The notes beneath the pieces are model-generated. The model worked only from the letters and a program-made list of their open reading frames with translations. It was not told where the DNA came from and made no database searches. Positions 16,663-25,222 of a stretch of 64,000 bases of DNA are shown piece by piece. The position numbers were made by a program, and so were the translations under genes. The stretch is from Neisseria sp. KEM232 (GTDB lineage: Bacteria; Pseudomonadota; Gammaproteobacteria; Burkholderiales; Neisseriaceae): positions 1,984,001 through 2,048,000 of the forward strand of contig NZ_CP022527.1 in the NCBI RefSeq assembly GCF_002237445.1, in the 5' to 3' direction. The stretch's first letter is position 1. Each line of letters starts with the position of its first letter.

Positions 16663-17733
16663 TTACGCGCTTGCCGCCGCCACGGCCGCTTCGGCCACTT
16701 TGTCGGCGCTGTCGGGATTGGCGAGGCGGCGGGCGTTTTGTGCCCGATGCAGGCATTGTTCGCGCGTGAGGCCGCCGAGGATGTCGGCGAGTTTGGCGGC
16801 GGTGAGTTCGGGTTGCGGCAGCAGCAGCGCCGCGTCGGCCTGCACCATAAAGCGGGCGTTGGCGGTTTGGTGGTCGTCCACCGCGTGCGGATAGGGCACG
16901 AGCAGAGCGCCGACGCCTGCGGCGGTCAGCTCGGCGATGGTGAGCGCGCCGGCGCGGCAGATAACGAGGTCGGCATCGCGGTAGGCGGACACCATATCGT
17001 CGATAAATTCGCTGCATTCGGCTTCGACGCCCGCGTTGCGATAGGCCGTCTGAAGCGCCTGCAATTTGCCGCGTCCCGACTGGTGGCGCACCTGCGGACG
17101 CTGTTCGGGCGGCAGGGCGGCAAGGGCGGCGGGCACGGTTTCGTTCAGCACCTGCGCGCCGAGGCTGCCGCCGACAACGAGGATTTTCAGACGGCCTTCC
17201 CTGCCCGCAAAGCGCGCTTCGGGCGCAGGCAGGGCGGCGATGTCGGCGCGCACTGGGTTGCCGACGAGGCCGCCCGCTTTGTCGAAGGCGTCGGGAAAGG
17301 CGTACAGCACACGGTCGGCTGCTTTCGCCAACAGGCGGTTGGACAGACCTGCCACGGCGTTCTGCTCGTGGATAACGACGGGCACGCCGCAGAGTTTGGC
17401 CGCCGCGCCGCCCGGGAAGGTGACGAAGCCGCCGAAGCCGATTACGCAGGCGATATTGTATTTTTTAATCACGGCGCGGGCGGCGCGCACGGTTTGCAGC
17501 AGAGTGAAGGGCAGCAGCAGCTTGCGTTTGAGGCCGTTGCCGCGCACGCCTTTAATCGCCAGCGTTTCCAGCGGGATGCCGTGCTGCGGCACGAGCCGCT
17601 CTTCCATCGAGTCGCGGCTGCCGAGCCAGACGACTTGGTGGCCGCGCTCCCGCAACGACTGCGCCACGGCCAGCGCGGGGAAAATGTGGCCGCCCGTGCC
17701 GCCGGCCATCAGGAGAAATGTTTTCGCACCCAT
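16663..17733 (-). CDS. murG: UDP-GlcNAc:undecaprenyl-PP-MurNAc-pentapeptide GlcNAc transferase
   Basis: Makes lipid II from lipid I at the inner face of the membrane; GT-B fold, 356 residues. The G-loops MAGGTGGHIFPALAVA (about 10-22) and VVGGSLGAQVLNE and the UDP-binding segment VICRAGALTIAELTAAG are present. Starts 3 bp after the ftsW stop, so the two are likely co-translated. The 260-bp gap to murC carries DUS copies. Confidence 0.98.
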   Translation of the reverse strand: MGAKTFLLMAGGTGGHIFPALAVAQSLRERGHQVVWLGSRDSMEERLVPQHGIPLETLAIKGVRGNGLKRKLLLPFTLLQTVRAARAVIKKYNIACVIGFGGFVTFPGGAAAKLCGVPVVIHEQNAVAGLSNRLLAKAADRVLYAFPDAFDKAGGLVGNPVRADIAALPAPEARFAGREGRLKILVVGGSLGAQVLNETVPAALAALPPEQRPQVRHQSGRGKLQALQTAYRNAGVEAECSEFIDDMVSAYRDADLVICRAGALTIAELTAAGVGALLVPYPHAVDDHQTANARFMVQADAALLLPQPELTAAKLADILGGLTREQCLHRAQNARRLANPDSADKVAEAAVAAASA

Positions 17734-17736
17734 GTT

Positions 17737-18900
17737 TTATCCTTCCACTTTGTAACCGCGCATTTTCAGGCGGTTTTCGTAATCCGCGCGCAGCAGCAGA
17801 CCCATGCTCACCAGCATGACGACCACCGCCGAGCCGCCGTAGGACACCAGCGGCAGGGTCAGCCCCTTGGTCGGCAGCAGGCCGATGTTGACGCCGATGT
17901 GGAAAAAGCTCTGCACGCCTATCCACAGGGCGATGCCGTAGGAGACGAAGGAGCTGAAAAACAGCCCGAGATCGCGCGCCTGTTTGCCGATGGAAAACGC
18001 CCGCCACACCAGCCAGCAGTAGCAGAACACCAAAAGGCACATACCGAAAAAGCCCCATTCTTCGCTGATAACGGCGAAGATGAAGTCGGTGTGCGCCTCC
18101 GATTCGGTGAGGAAAAAGCGTTTGTCCAAACTCGCACCCGGCCCCGTGCCGAACCACTGGCCGCGCGCGTTGGCAATCAGCGAATGGGTAAGCTGGTAGC
18201 CCTTGCCCAGCGGGTCGCGGAAGGGGTCGAGGAAGGAGGTGACGCGCTCCATGCGGTAGGGCGCGAGCAGAATCGCCATCACCAGCCCCAAAAAGCCGAA
18301 GGACACGGCGGTGAAAAACCATTTTTTCGGCAAATCGGCGAGAAACAGCATGCCCAGCGCAATCAGCGCGGCCACCACCGTCGCGCCCAAATCGGGTTCG
18401 AGCAGAATCAGGCCGAGGCCGCCGCCGATAACGACGGCGGGGAAAATCAGGCTTTTGAGTTCTTTGAGCACTTCGGCGCGGCGGTTGAAAAAGGCGGCCA
18501 GATAGAAAATCAGCACCAGCTTGTAGCTTTCGCTCGGCTGGTAGCTGAAAAAGCCGAGGCTGATCCAGCGTTTGGCGCCGTTGATGTTGCGGCCGACGAA
18601 TAAAATCAGCAGCAGAACCAGCGTATTGGCCAGCAGCAGGTGCAGCGAATAGCGGCGCCAGAACGACATTTTCACGGTGCAGGCCAAAAGCGCGGCAAAG
18701 GTGCCGCCGCCGACAAACACGGCCTGTTTGCGCACCACCTGCCACTGGTCGCCGTCGTAGCCCGCCCAGGCGATGGAGGCGGAATAGACCATCAGCAGGC
18801 CGAAGGAGACCAGGAGCACCAGCATCCACAGCAGCGACTGGTCGAATTTGTCGCCGTTTTTCAAGATTTTGCGGTCGAGCAGTTTGGATTCGTTAATCAT
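17737..18900 (-). CDS. ftsW: Septal peptidoglycan glycosyltransferase FtsW
   Basis: SEDS-family polymerase working with FtsI at the septum. 387 residues with about ten hydrophobic segments. Family motifs: NGAKRWISLGFFSYQPSE, the LLEPDLGATVV loop with the catalytic Asp, and LTHSLIANARGQWFGTGPG. It sits between murD and murG. Confidence 0.97.
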   Translation of the reverse strand: MINESKLLDRKILKNGDKFDQSLLWMLVLLVSFGLLMVYSASIAWAGYDGDQWQVVRKQAVFVGGGTFAALLACTVKMSFWRRYSLHLLLANTLVLLLILFVGRNINGAKRWISLGFFSYQPSESYKLVLIFYLAAFFNRRAEVLKELKSLIFPAVVIGGGLGLILLEPDLGATVVAALIALGMLFLADLPKKWFFTAVSFGFLGLVMAILLAPYRMERVTSFLDPFRDPLGKGYQLTHSLIANARGQWFGTGPGASLDKRFFLTESEAHTDFIFAVISEEWGFFGMCLLVFCYCWLVWRAFSIGKQARDLGLFFSSFVSYGIALWIGVQSFFHIGVNIGLLPTKGLTLPLVSYGGSAVVVMLVSMGLLLRADYENRLKMRGYKVEG

Positions 18901-18932
18901 GTTTCCGATACTTCATACTTCAAAATTTTTCT

Positions 18933-18995
18933 TTCAGACGGCCTTGCAGCGAAAGAGGCCGTCTGAAAAGGCGGGACCATGTTTTCAGACGGCCT
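18933..18995 (-). terminator. Triple DUS hairpin between murD and ftsW
   Basis: Three DUS copies in alternating orientation fill the 143-bp gap; the first two form a 12-bp stem with a short loop. Within the cluster it may act as a partial attenuator. Confidence 0.45.
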
Positions 18996-19043
18996 GTCAT
19001 ACTGCACCCGACGGCCGCCCCGCGCCGAGACGCCGAGCGGCTT

Positions 19044-20381
19044 CTACAAGCCCTGAAACGCTTCGACAAACACTTCGGAGCGGTGGGCGTAGTTTTTAAA
19101 CATATCCATGCTGGCGCAGGCGGGGCTGAGCAGCACAATATCGCCGCTTTGCGCCCGGGCATAGGCCGTCTGAACGGCCTCTTGCAGCGTGGCGCAGTCG
19201 ATCAGTTCCACATCCGCGCCCGCCAAATCGCGGCGTATTTGCGGCGCGTCGCGGCCGATGAGCAGCACGGCTTTGGCCTTGCCGCGCAACACGTCGGCAA
19301 GCGGCGTAAAGTCCTGCCCTTTGCCCAAGCCGCCGAGTATCACAAACAGCGGGTTTTGCAAACCGTTAACCGCGGCGGCGGTGGCGCCGACGTTCGTGCC
19401 TTTGGAGTCGTCGATAAACGTGATGCCGTTTTTCTCGCCGATTTTTTCCACGCGGTGCGCCAGCCCTTTAAAGGTTTTGACGTGCGGCAGCAGCGTGTCG
19501 CGCGGGATGCCGACGGCTTCGCACAAGGCCAGCGCGGCCATTACGTTGGCGGCGTTGTGCAAACCCTGCAAAGGAATGTCGGCAATGTCGATGAGGCCGT
19601 CTGAAGCCGCTTTCAGACGGCCTGTGTCGCGGTCAAACCAATAATCGGCCTGATTTTCCAGCGAAAACCATTTCACATCGCGGCCGGCGCGTTTCATGGC
19701 GCGGCAGAGCGCGTCGTCGGCGTTGAGCACCTGCACGCCTTCGCCGCGAAAGATTTTGTCTTTGGTGTGCGCGTAGTCGAGCAGGTCGTCGTAGCGGTCG
19801 AGATGGTCTTCGGAAATATTGAGCACGGCGGCGGCGGCGGGGCGCAGGCTTTCGGTGTTTTCAAGCTGGAAGCTCGACAGTTCGAGCACCCACACATCGG
19901 CCTTTTTGCCGCCGCGCTGCATTTCGGCTTCCAAAACCGGCGTGCCGATATTGCCCGCGATTACGGTATCCAAGCCGCTTTGTCGGCACAAATGGCCGAC
20001 CAGACTCGTTACCGTGGTTTTGCCGTTGCTGCCCGTGATGGCGATAACCTTGTCGCCGCGCGCGTTGAGAATGTGTGCGAGGATTTCCACGTCGCCCAAC
20101 ACGCGCCCGCCGTTTTGCTTGAACGCGGCGATGTCGTCCTGCCGCTCGCTGATGCCGGGGCTGAGGGCGAGGATGTCGAAACCGTGTGCCAGCGCGTCTT
20201 TCAGACGGCCTCCGTAGCACTCAATGCCTGCGAAACGGGTTTGTAATTCGGAGGCGCGCTCGGCCGACAGTTTTTCATCGTAAGCCGCCACGCTTGCGCC
20301 CTGCGCGTGCAGATACGCCAACATAGAAAGGCCGCTGCCGCCCATGCCGGCGACGAGGATTTTTTGGTTTTTCCAGTTCAT
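19044..20381 (-). CDS. murD: UDP-N-acetylmuramoyl-L-alanine--D-glutamate ligase
   Basis: Adds D-Glu to UDP-MurNAc-L-Ala. 445 residues from the ATG at 20381 (MNWKNQKILVAGMGGSGLSML). ATP loop ITGSNGKTTVTSLVGHL, then VLELSSFQLE and NISEDHLDRYDD, and the C-terminal FIDDSKGTNVGAT. An upstream in-frame ATG lies in a DUS and is rejected. Confidence 0.97.
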   Translation of the reverse strand: MNWKNQKILVAGMGGSGLSMLAYLHAQGASVAAYDEKLSAERASELQTRFAGIECYGGRLKDALAHGFDILALSPGISERQDDIAAFKQNGGRVLGDVEILAHILNARGDKVIAITGSNGKTTVTSLVGHLCRQSGLDTVIAGNIGTPVLEAEMQRGGKKADVWVLELSSFQLENTESLRPAAAAVLNISEDHLDRYDDLLDYAHTKDKIFRGEGVQVLNADDALCRAMKRAGRDVKWFSLENQADYWFDRDTGRLKAASDGLIDIADIPLQGLHNAANVMAALALCEAVGIPRDTLLPHVKTFKGLAHRVEKIGEKNGITFIDDSKGTNVGATAAAVNGLQNPLFVILGGLGKGQDFTPLADVLRGKAKAVLLIGRDAPQIRRDLAGADVELIDCATLQEAVQTAYARAQSGDIVLLSPACASMDMFKNYAHRSEVFVEAFQGL

Positions 20382-20443
20382 TTTGCAATCTCTTTCAGGG
20401 GTTTCAGACGGCATCAGTCAAACGTTAAAGGACGTCTGAACGA

Positions 20444-21034
20444 TTAGGCTTGCGCCGCCCATTGTGCGGCCAGCGTACCGAAGGCTTGGGCGTAATTCGG
20501 GTCGTAGCGGCGGCGCGCTTGGATGTAGTTTTCCAGCCGCCGGTAGTCGGCAGTGAGGGCGCGGCGGCGGATAAGGCGGTAGGCTTCGGGTTCGAGCAAG
20601 CCGTTTAACACGGCTTCGGCGGCGGCGTTGCGCGATTCGATAACGGTGCGGATATGGCCGCTGTTTTCGAGATATTGGCGCAACAGGGCTTGCGCGGCTT
20701 CGGTGTCGGCGGCGGTGTAGCTTTGGCTGCCGTCTGATCGGCGCGTGGCGGAGATGTTTTGGGCTTGGCCGTGGTGCGCGAAAAAGGCGGCGATGTCGGC
20801 ATACAGGGCGAAATCGTGCTGCGGGTCGGCGGCGGCCGCGTCGAGCCAGCGGCGGGCGGCGTAGAGGTGCGGGTCGGCGTTTTCGGTTTCGATAAAGCGC
20901 AGGGTGAAGTTGTCGAAGGTCTGCCGCGAGGAGTGGCGGGTGTTTTGGTAACCGGTGTAGGCAACGATGGCGGCGATGCCGACGGAAATCACGGCGGTGA
21001 GGTCGGCGAGGGCGAGGGTTTCGGTAAGCTGCAT
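20444..21034 (-). CDS. DUF4760-like membrane-anchored protein
   Basis: 196 residues of unknown function. One N-terminal membrane segment (about 10-28, ADLTAVISVGIAAIVAYTGY) is followed by a basic stretch and an alpha-helical cytoplasmic domain (FTLRFIETENADPHLYAARRWLD and LENYIQARRRYDPNYAQAF) that resembles DUF4760 proteins. It sits between mraY and murD, where other Neisseria also carry a non-core gene. No catalytic motif is evident. Confidence 0.6.
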   Translation of the reverse strand: MQLTETLALADLTAVISVGIAAIVAYTGYQNTRHSSRQTFDNFTLRFIETENADPHLYAARRWLDAAAADPQHDFALYADIAAFFAHHGQAQNISATRRSDGSQSYTAADTEAAQALLRQYLENSGHIRTVIESRNAAAEAVLNGLLEPEAYRLIRRRALTADYRRLENYIQARRRYDPNYAQAFGTLAAQWAAQA

Positions 21035-21058
21035 GGTGTTTCAGACGGCCTTCGGGGT

Positions 21059-21085
21059 TTCAGACGGCCTCTGGGGCCGTCTGAA
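21059..21085 (-). terminator. DUS-pair hairpin before mraY in reverse order (between DUF4760-like gene and mraY)
   Basis: TTCAGACGGCCT and GGCCGTCTGAA are separated by four bases in the gap downstream of mraY, giving an 11-bp stem with a tight loop. Confidence 0.5.
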
Positions 21086-21093
21086 AAGACAAA

Positions 21094-22176
21094 TCAGCGG
21101 ATTTTCAGCGTGCTCAGGCCGACAAGCACCAAGACGATGGTGATGATCCAGAAGCGGACGACGACTTGGGTTTCTTTCCAGCCTTTTTGTTCGTAGTGGT
21201 GGTGGATGGGCGCCATCAGGAAGATGCGTTTTTTGGTGCGCTTGTACCAGCCGACCTGCAACATCACGGACACGGCTTCGACAACGAACAGGCCGCCCAT
21301 GATGAAGAGGACGATTTCCTGGCGCACAATCACGGCCACCGTGCCCAGCGCCGCGCCGAGCGCCAGCGCGCCCACGTCGCCCATAAACACCTGCGCGGGA
21401 TAGGCGTTGAACCACAAAAAGCCGAGGCAGGCGCCGCACATGGCTGCGCAGAACACGGCCACTTCGCCCGCGCCTTTGACAAAGGGCAGTTGCAGATAGT
21501 GGGCGAAATCGTAGTGGCCGGAAACGTAGGCGAAGACGGCAAGGCCGCCCGCCACGAGCACGACGGGAAAGGCAGCGAGGCCGTCGAGGCCGTCGGTCAG
21601 GTTCACGGCGTTGGACGTGCCGACGATCACGAGATAGGTGAGGATAACAAAGCCCAGCCCGCCCAGCGGATAGGCAAACTGTTTGAAAAACGGAATGAGC
21701 AGCTCGCCCGAGGCGGGCAGCTTCACGACATAAAACAGCGTTGCACCCGCTGCGAGGGCGACGGCCGACTGCCAGGCCATTTTGAATTTGGCCGACACGC
21801 CGTTCGGGTCTTTGTAGACGACTTTGCGCCAGTCGTCGTAAAAGCCCAGCGCGCCCGTGGCGAGCAATACGCCCAGCAGTATCCAGACATAGGGGGTTTC
21901 CCATCTGCCCCACAGCAGCACGGACACGGTGATGGCGGTGAGGATGAGAGAGCCGCCCATGGTGGGCGTGCCGTTTTTAATCAGATGGGTTTGCGGCCCG
22001 TCGGTACGCACGGCCTGGCCGACTTTGAGTTCGGCGAGTTTGCGTATCGTCCAGGGGCCCAGAAGCAGCGAGAAAACCAGCGCGGTGAGCGCGGCCATCA
22101 CGGCGCGGAAGGTGGTGTATTGGAAAACATTCAGCGCGGAAAACCAGCCGCTGAAATGCGAGAGCCAGACAAACAT
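21094..22176 (-). CDS. mraY: Phospho-N-acetylmuramoyl-pentapeptide transferase
   Basis: Integral membrane enzyme that makes lipid I. 360 residues, about ten membrane segments. Active-site signatures: PTMGG near the N-terminus, GFYDDWRKV with the Asp pair, NAVNLTDGLDGLA and the C-terminal MAPIHHHYEQKGW loop. Transcribed between the murF-side small genes and murD. Confidence 0.98.
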   Translation of the reverse strand: MFVWLSHFSGWFSALNVFQYTTFRAVMAALTALVFSLLLGPWTIRKLAELKVGQAVRTDGPQTHLIKNGTPTMGGSLILTAITVSVLLWGRWETPYVWILLGVLLATGALGFYDDWRKVVYKDPNGVSAKFKMAWQSAVALAAGATLFYVVKLPASGELLIPFFKQFAYPLGGLGFVILTYLVIVGTSNAVNLTDGLDGLAAFPVVLVAGGLAVFAYVSGHYDFAHYLQLPFVKGAGEVAVFCAAMCGACLGFLWFNAYPAQVFMGDVGALALGAALGTVAVIVRQEIVLFIMGGLFVVEAVSVMLQVGWYKRTKKRIFLMAPIHHHYEQKGWKETQVVVRFWIITIVLVLVGLSTLKIR

Positions 22177-22288
22177 GGGGCTTCCTTTTGTTTATTGCTT
22201 GGGTTGTGTGTTTTTGGGTGTGTGTTTTTTGGTGTGTGTTTCAGACGGCCTGTGCGGCGGATAATCCGATAATCGGGTCAACCGACGC

Positions 22289-22456
22289 CTACGGCCGCGC
22301 CGTCACGCACAGCGGCGGATAGCCCGGCCGCACGCTGCCGCCGATATCGCGGCAGAGGTCTTCGTACAGAAACGCCTGCGCGCGCATACCGGCGTAAAAC
22401 ATGCCCAACAGGGCGGCGGTCAGCAGCAGGATTCTGCCCGTTTTGGCTTTGTCCAT
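22289..22456 (-). CDS. Small membrane protein of 55 residues
   Basis: Reads MDKAKTGRILLLTAALLGMF, then YAGMRAQAFLYEDLC and a Pro-rich end. One hydrophobic segment (about 8-25) makes it look like a membrane-anchored or secreted small protein. AGGA lies 6 bases before the ATG, and it follows the 131-aa gene by 25 bp in the same direction, both supporting a real gene. N. meningitidis also has a small uncharacterised gene between murF and mraY, as I recall. Function unknown. Confidence 0.6.
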   Translation of the reverse strand: MDKAKTGRILLLTAALLGMFYAGMRAQAFLYEDLCRDIGGSVRPGYPPLCVTARP

Positions 22457-22481
22457 CGTTGTCCTTTCTTTTTCAGACGGC

Positions 22482-22877
22482 CTATTTGAAATAATCTTCG
22501 GGCATCAGGAAATACAGGCACACCATCACCGAAGCAAAGGCCGCCACATCCAGCCACGACATCCACGGCTGCCACGGATAAAGCCAGTGGCGCAGGGTGT
22601 TTTCGGCGATAAAGGCCAGCCCGCCGAGCAGCCCGATGCGCCGCGCCCAATCGCGCCCGCGCCACAGGCCGTAGGCCACCGCGCCCATCGCCAGCGAAAA
22701 CAGCAGCGGCTCGGCCACGGAAACGGCAAACCAGCCCGTGCCGATGGTGCCCTCTATCGTTTTGCCGTCCAGCTCCGTGCGCTCGTGCCACAGATAAATC
22801 GCGGTGTTCAGCGGCCACAGCACGGCCGTGGCGGCCACCACGCAGACGATAAACTGCAAAAGCACGGGTCTTTTCAT
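22482..22877 (-). CDS. Four-segment membrane protein, unknown function
   Basis: 131 residues from the ATG at 22877 (MKRPVLLQFIVCVVAATAVL). I chose this start because GGAAAC lies at the right distance; an ATG 12 bases upstream has no binding site. Hydrophobic segments lie at about 5-24, 50-68, 79-95 and 105-123. A Trp-rich loop (RHWLYPWQPWMSW) precedes the last one. Lies between murF and mraY, which suggests an envelope role but does not show one. Confidence 0.65.
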   Translation of the reverse strand: MKRPVLLQFIVCVVAATAVLWPLNTAIYLWHERTELDGKTIEGTIGTGWFAVSVAEPLLFSLAMGAVAYGLWRGRDWARRIGLLGGLAFIAENTLRHWLYPWQPWMSWLDVAAFASVMVCLYFLMPEDYFK

Positions 22878-22915
22878 CGTTGTTTCCATTAAGCCGTATT
22901 GAGCCGCAGCAGCTT

Positions 22916-24283
22916 TCAGACGGCCTCTTTCTCTTCCAGCGCCCCGACGACTTCTTCCATTTCCATAAAGCGCGAACCCTTCACCAAAACGCTCGCGCCC
23001 TCGGGCAGGTTGTATTCCAGCACCTGAATCAGCGGGTCTTTGGCGGCAAACCACAAGCCTGCCGCGCCGAAAGTTTCCGCCGCTTCCACGCTTTCGTCGC
23101 CGACAAAATATGCCGCTTCAATGTCCTTGTCGCGGGCGTACGCGCCGACTTCGGCGTGCATCGCGGCGGCTTCGTCTTCGCCCAACTCGCCCATGTCGCC
23201 CATCACAAATACGCGCGGCGCGGGCAGCGCGGCCAGTACGTCGATGGCGGCTTTCATGCTGTCGGGGTTGGCGTTGTAAGTGTCGTCAATCAGCGTCGCG
23301 CCTTTGATGCCGCGTTTGACTTTCAGACGGCCTTTGATATTGCTGAAATCTTTCAGGCCGTCGGCCACTTCCTGCAAACTCAAACCGGCGGCCAGCGCGA
23401 GCGCGGCGGCAGCGGCGGCGTTGTGGACATTGTGGCGGCCGGGCACGGGCAGCGACACGGCGGCGCGATCATTGCCGCACACTAAATCAAATGCGCACGA
23501 GAGCGGTTTCAACACAATGTTTTGCGCGTGCACGCCGCCTTTGTCCACGCCGAAAGTCTGCTGTTTGTGCGCGGCAGAGGCCGTCTGAAAAACCGATGCA
23601 TTGGCATCTTCGCAGGGAATCAAGGCCAAACCGTCTGCGCCCAAACCCTGATAAATCTCGCTTTTGGCACGGGCGATGTCGGCCGTGCCGTCGAAGCCGC
23701 AGCCGACATGGGCGCGCAGGGCGTTGTTGACCAGCGCGGCATCGGGCTGGGCGATTTGTGTCAGCACCGCCAGCTCGCCGAAATGGTTCATGCCCATTTC
23801 AATTACGGCATAGCGGTGGTTTTCGTTTAATTTCAACAGCGTGAGCGGCAGGCCGATATGGTTGTTGAAATTACCCGCCGTCGCCAGCACCGCCTCTTCG
23901 CCGAAACGGCGGCGCAACACGGCGGCCAGCATTTCTTTCACGGTCGTCTTGCCGCCCGAGCCGGTGATGCCGAACACAAACGGATTCACGTTTTTGCGCC
24001 ACGCGTGTGCGAGCGTCTGCAAGGCTGCCAGCGTGTCGCCCACAAGCAGCGCACCGCGCAAACCGGCGCAGTCTCCGCGCGACACCACCGCCGCCGCCGC
24101 GCCTGCGGCCGATACGTCTGCCGCAAAATCATGGCCGTCGAAACGCTCTCCCTCAAGCGCGAAAAACACATCGCCCTCACGGATGTCGCGGCTGTCGGTA
24201 ACAATGCGCGACACGGCGCGGTTTTCCGACGGCAGCGGCAGATTGAGGGCTTGGCAGATGAAGTTTAGGTCTAGTGGTTTCAT
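22916..24283 (-). CDS. murF: UDP-N-acetylmuramoyl-tripeptide--D-alanyl-D-alanine ligase
   Basis: Adds D-Ala-D-Ala to complete the pentapeptide precursor. 455 residues: N-terminal substrate domain (ITDSRDIREGDVFFALEGERFDGHDF), ATP loop GITGSGGKTTVKEML, NFNNHIGLPLTLL and VIEMGMNHFGE, then the C-terminal DDTYNANPDSM. The stop codon is a DUS TGA (KEAV end). Confidence 0.97.
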   Translation of the reverse strand: MKPLDLNFICQALNLPLPSENRAVSRIVTDSRDIREGDVFFALEGERFDGHDFAADVSAAGAAAAVVSRGDCAGLRGALLVGDTLAALQTLAHAWRKNVNPFVFGITGSGGKTTVKEMLAAVLRRRFGEEAVLATAGNFNNHIGLPLTLLKLNENHRYAVIEMGMNHFGELAVLTQIAQPDAALVNNALRAHVGCGFDGTADIARAKSEIYQGLGADGLALIPCEDANASVFQTASAAHKQQTFGVDKGGVHAQNIVLKPLSCAFDLVCGNDRAAVSLPVPGRHNVHNAAAAAALALAAGLSLQEVADGLKDFSNIKGRLKVKRGIKGATLIDDTYNANPDSMKAAIDVLAALPAPRVFVMGDMGELGEDEAAAMHAEVGAYARDKDIEAAYFVGDESVEAAETFGAAGLWFAAKDPLIQVLEYNLPEGASVLVKGSRFMEMEEVVGALEEKEAV

Positions 24284-24325
24284 GGTTTGCTTGGATTTTG
24301 GGTGGATTGTCGGTTTCAGACGGCC

Positions 24326-25156
24326 TTAGCTGCCGAATTTGCCGTACTGCTGGTAATCGGAAAAAACAAGGACGACGGTTTTGCCGTTTTTGCGGTAGGG
24401 GTAGTACAGGGTGTAGTTGCCGCCGTCGGCACGGAAGCGGCTGCCTTCGCGGCCGGCGAAGGCTTGTTGCAGGTAGGCGCGGTCGGCGGGGTCGGTGGTG
24501 TAGACGTGGTCGATTTTGCGCACGGTTTTGACGTTGTCCCGCTCTTTGGCGGTGAAACCGTCGGCGGCGGGCTGCATGTCGGCTAGGTTGCGGTAGCTGT
24601 CGGCCTCGTCGTAAAAGGCCAGGTAAACGGGTTTGCCGCCGATGGTGTCCGGCGTGATCAGGAAAACGTTGCGAAAGGCGGTGTTTTCCTTTTCCATCAG
24701 TTTGAGCGTGTCGGCCGTTTGCAGGATGTAGGGCAGATCGAAGCGGTAGTCGGCCAAAGAAGCCGTGTCGCCGCTTTGCACGATGCGCTCGGCCGATTGC
24801 AGCAGAATCCGCTGCTTGCGCTGTTCGGAAAGGTAGTTGCCGCCAAACAGCAGCGCGGCCAGCAGGGGAAACAGAGCCGGCAGCAGCCACGCCGTTTTTT
24901 TGCCGCCCGCCACCGCCGTTTCCTGATTGCGCTCGGCAATGCGGGTCAGGTTCAGCATGATGTTGAGCATCAGCGCGCCCGCCATCAGGGCGATGATGCC
25001 CAGCACGCTCATGGCGAACATTTCGGTGATGTGTTCGCGAAACACTTTGAGGCCGAACACCTGCGCCAGTATGAAGGCAAACACCCAGTACACCAGCAGC
25101 AGCACCGAGACGATGCCGATGATATTGCTGAGTTTGACCAGTTTTTTCATGTTCAT
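24326..25156 (-). CDS. Membrane protein at the dca position of the dcw cluster
   Basis: 276 residues. Three hydrophobic segments (about 11-34, 47-68, 88-105) precede a soluble domain of about 165 residues containing RADGGNYTLYYPYRKNGKTVVLVFSDYQQ. It lies between murE and murF, where gonococci carry dca, a competence-associated inner-membrane gene. I cannot confirm homology to Dca, and I see no simple-sequence repeat of the phase-variation kind. No enzyme motif recognised. Confidence 0.65.
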   Translation of the reverse strand: MNMKKLVKLSNIIGIVSVLLLVYWVFAFILAQVFGLKVFREHITEMFAMSVLGIIALMAGALMLNIMLNLTRIAERNQETAVAGGKKTAWLLPALFPLLAALLFGGNYLSEQRKQRILLQSAERIVQSGDTASLADYRFDLPYILQTADTLKLMEKENTAFRNVFLITPDTIGGKPVYLAFYDEADSYRNLADMQPAADGFTAKERDNVKTVRKIDHVYTTDPADRAYLQQAFAGREGSRFRADGGNYTLYYPYRKNGKTVVLVFSDYQQYGKFGS

Positions 25157-25170
25157 TGCTGACTCCTGTT

Positions 25171-25206
25171 TTCAGACGGCCTCCGCCATAAGAAAGGCCG
25201 TCTGAA
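25171..25206 (-). terminator. DUS-pair hairpin between murE and the 276-aa gene
   Basis: TTCAGACGGCCT and AGGCCGTCTGAA around a 12-base loop, followed by a third DUS that forms the murE stop. Confidence 0.5.
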
Positions 25207-25222
25207 AAGGGTTTTGCAGCTT

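Noticed and set aside
14730..18603. Long plus-strand frames opposite ddlB, murC, murG and ftsW (up to 621 codons)
   Set aside because: Gly/His/Val-rich text without any motif, fully explained by third-position GC bias of the real minus-strand genes.
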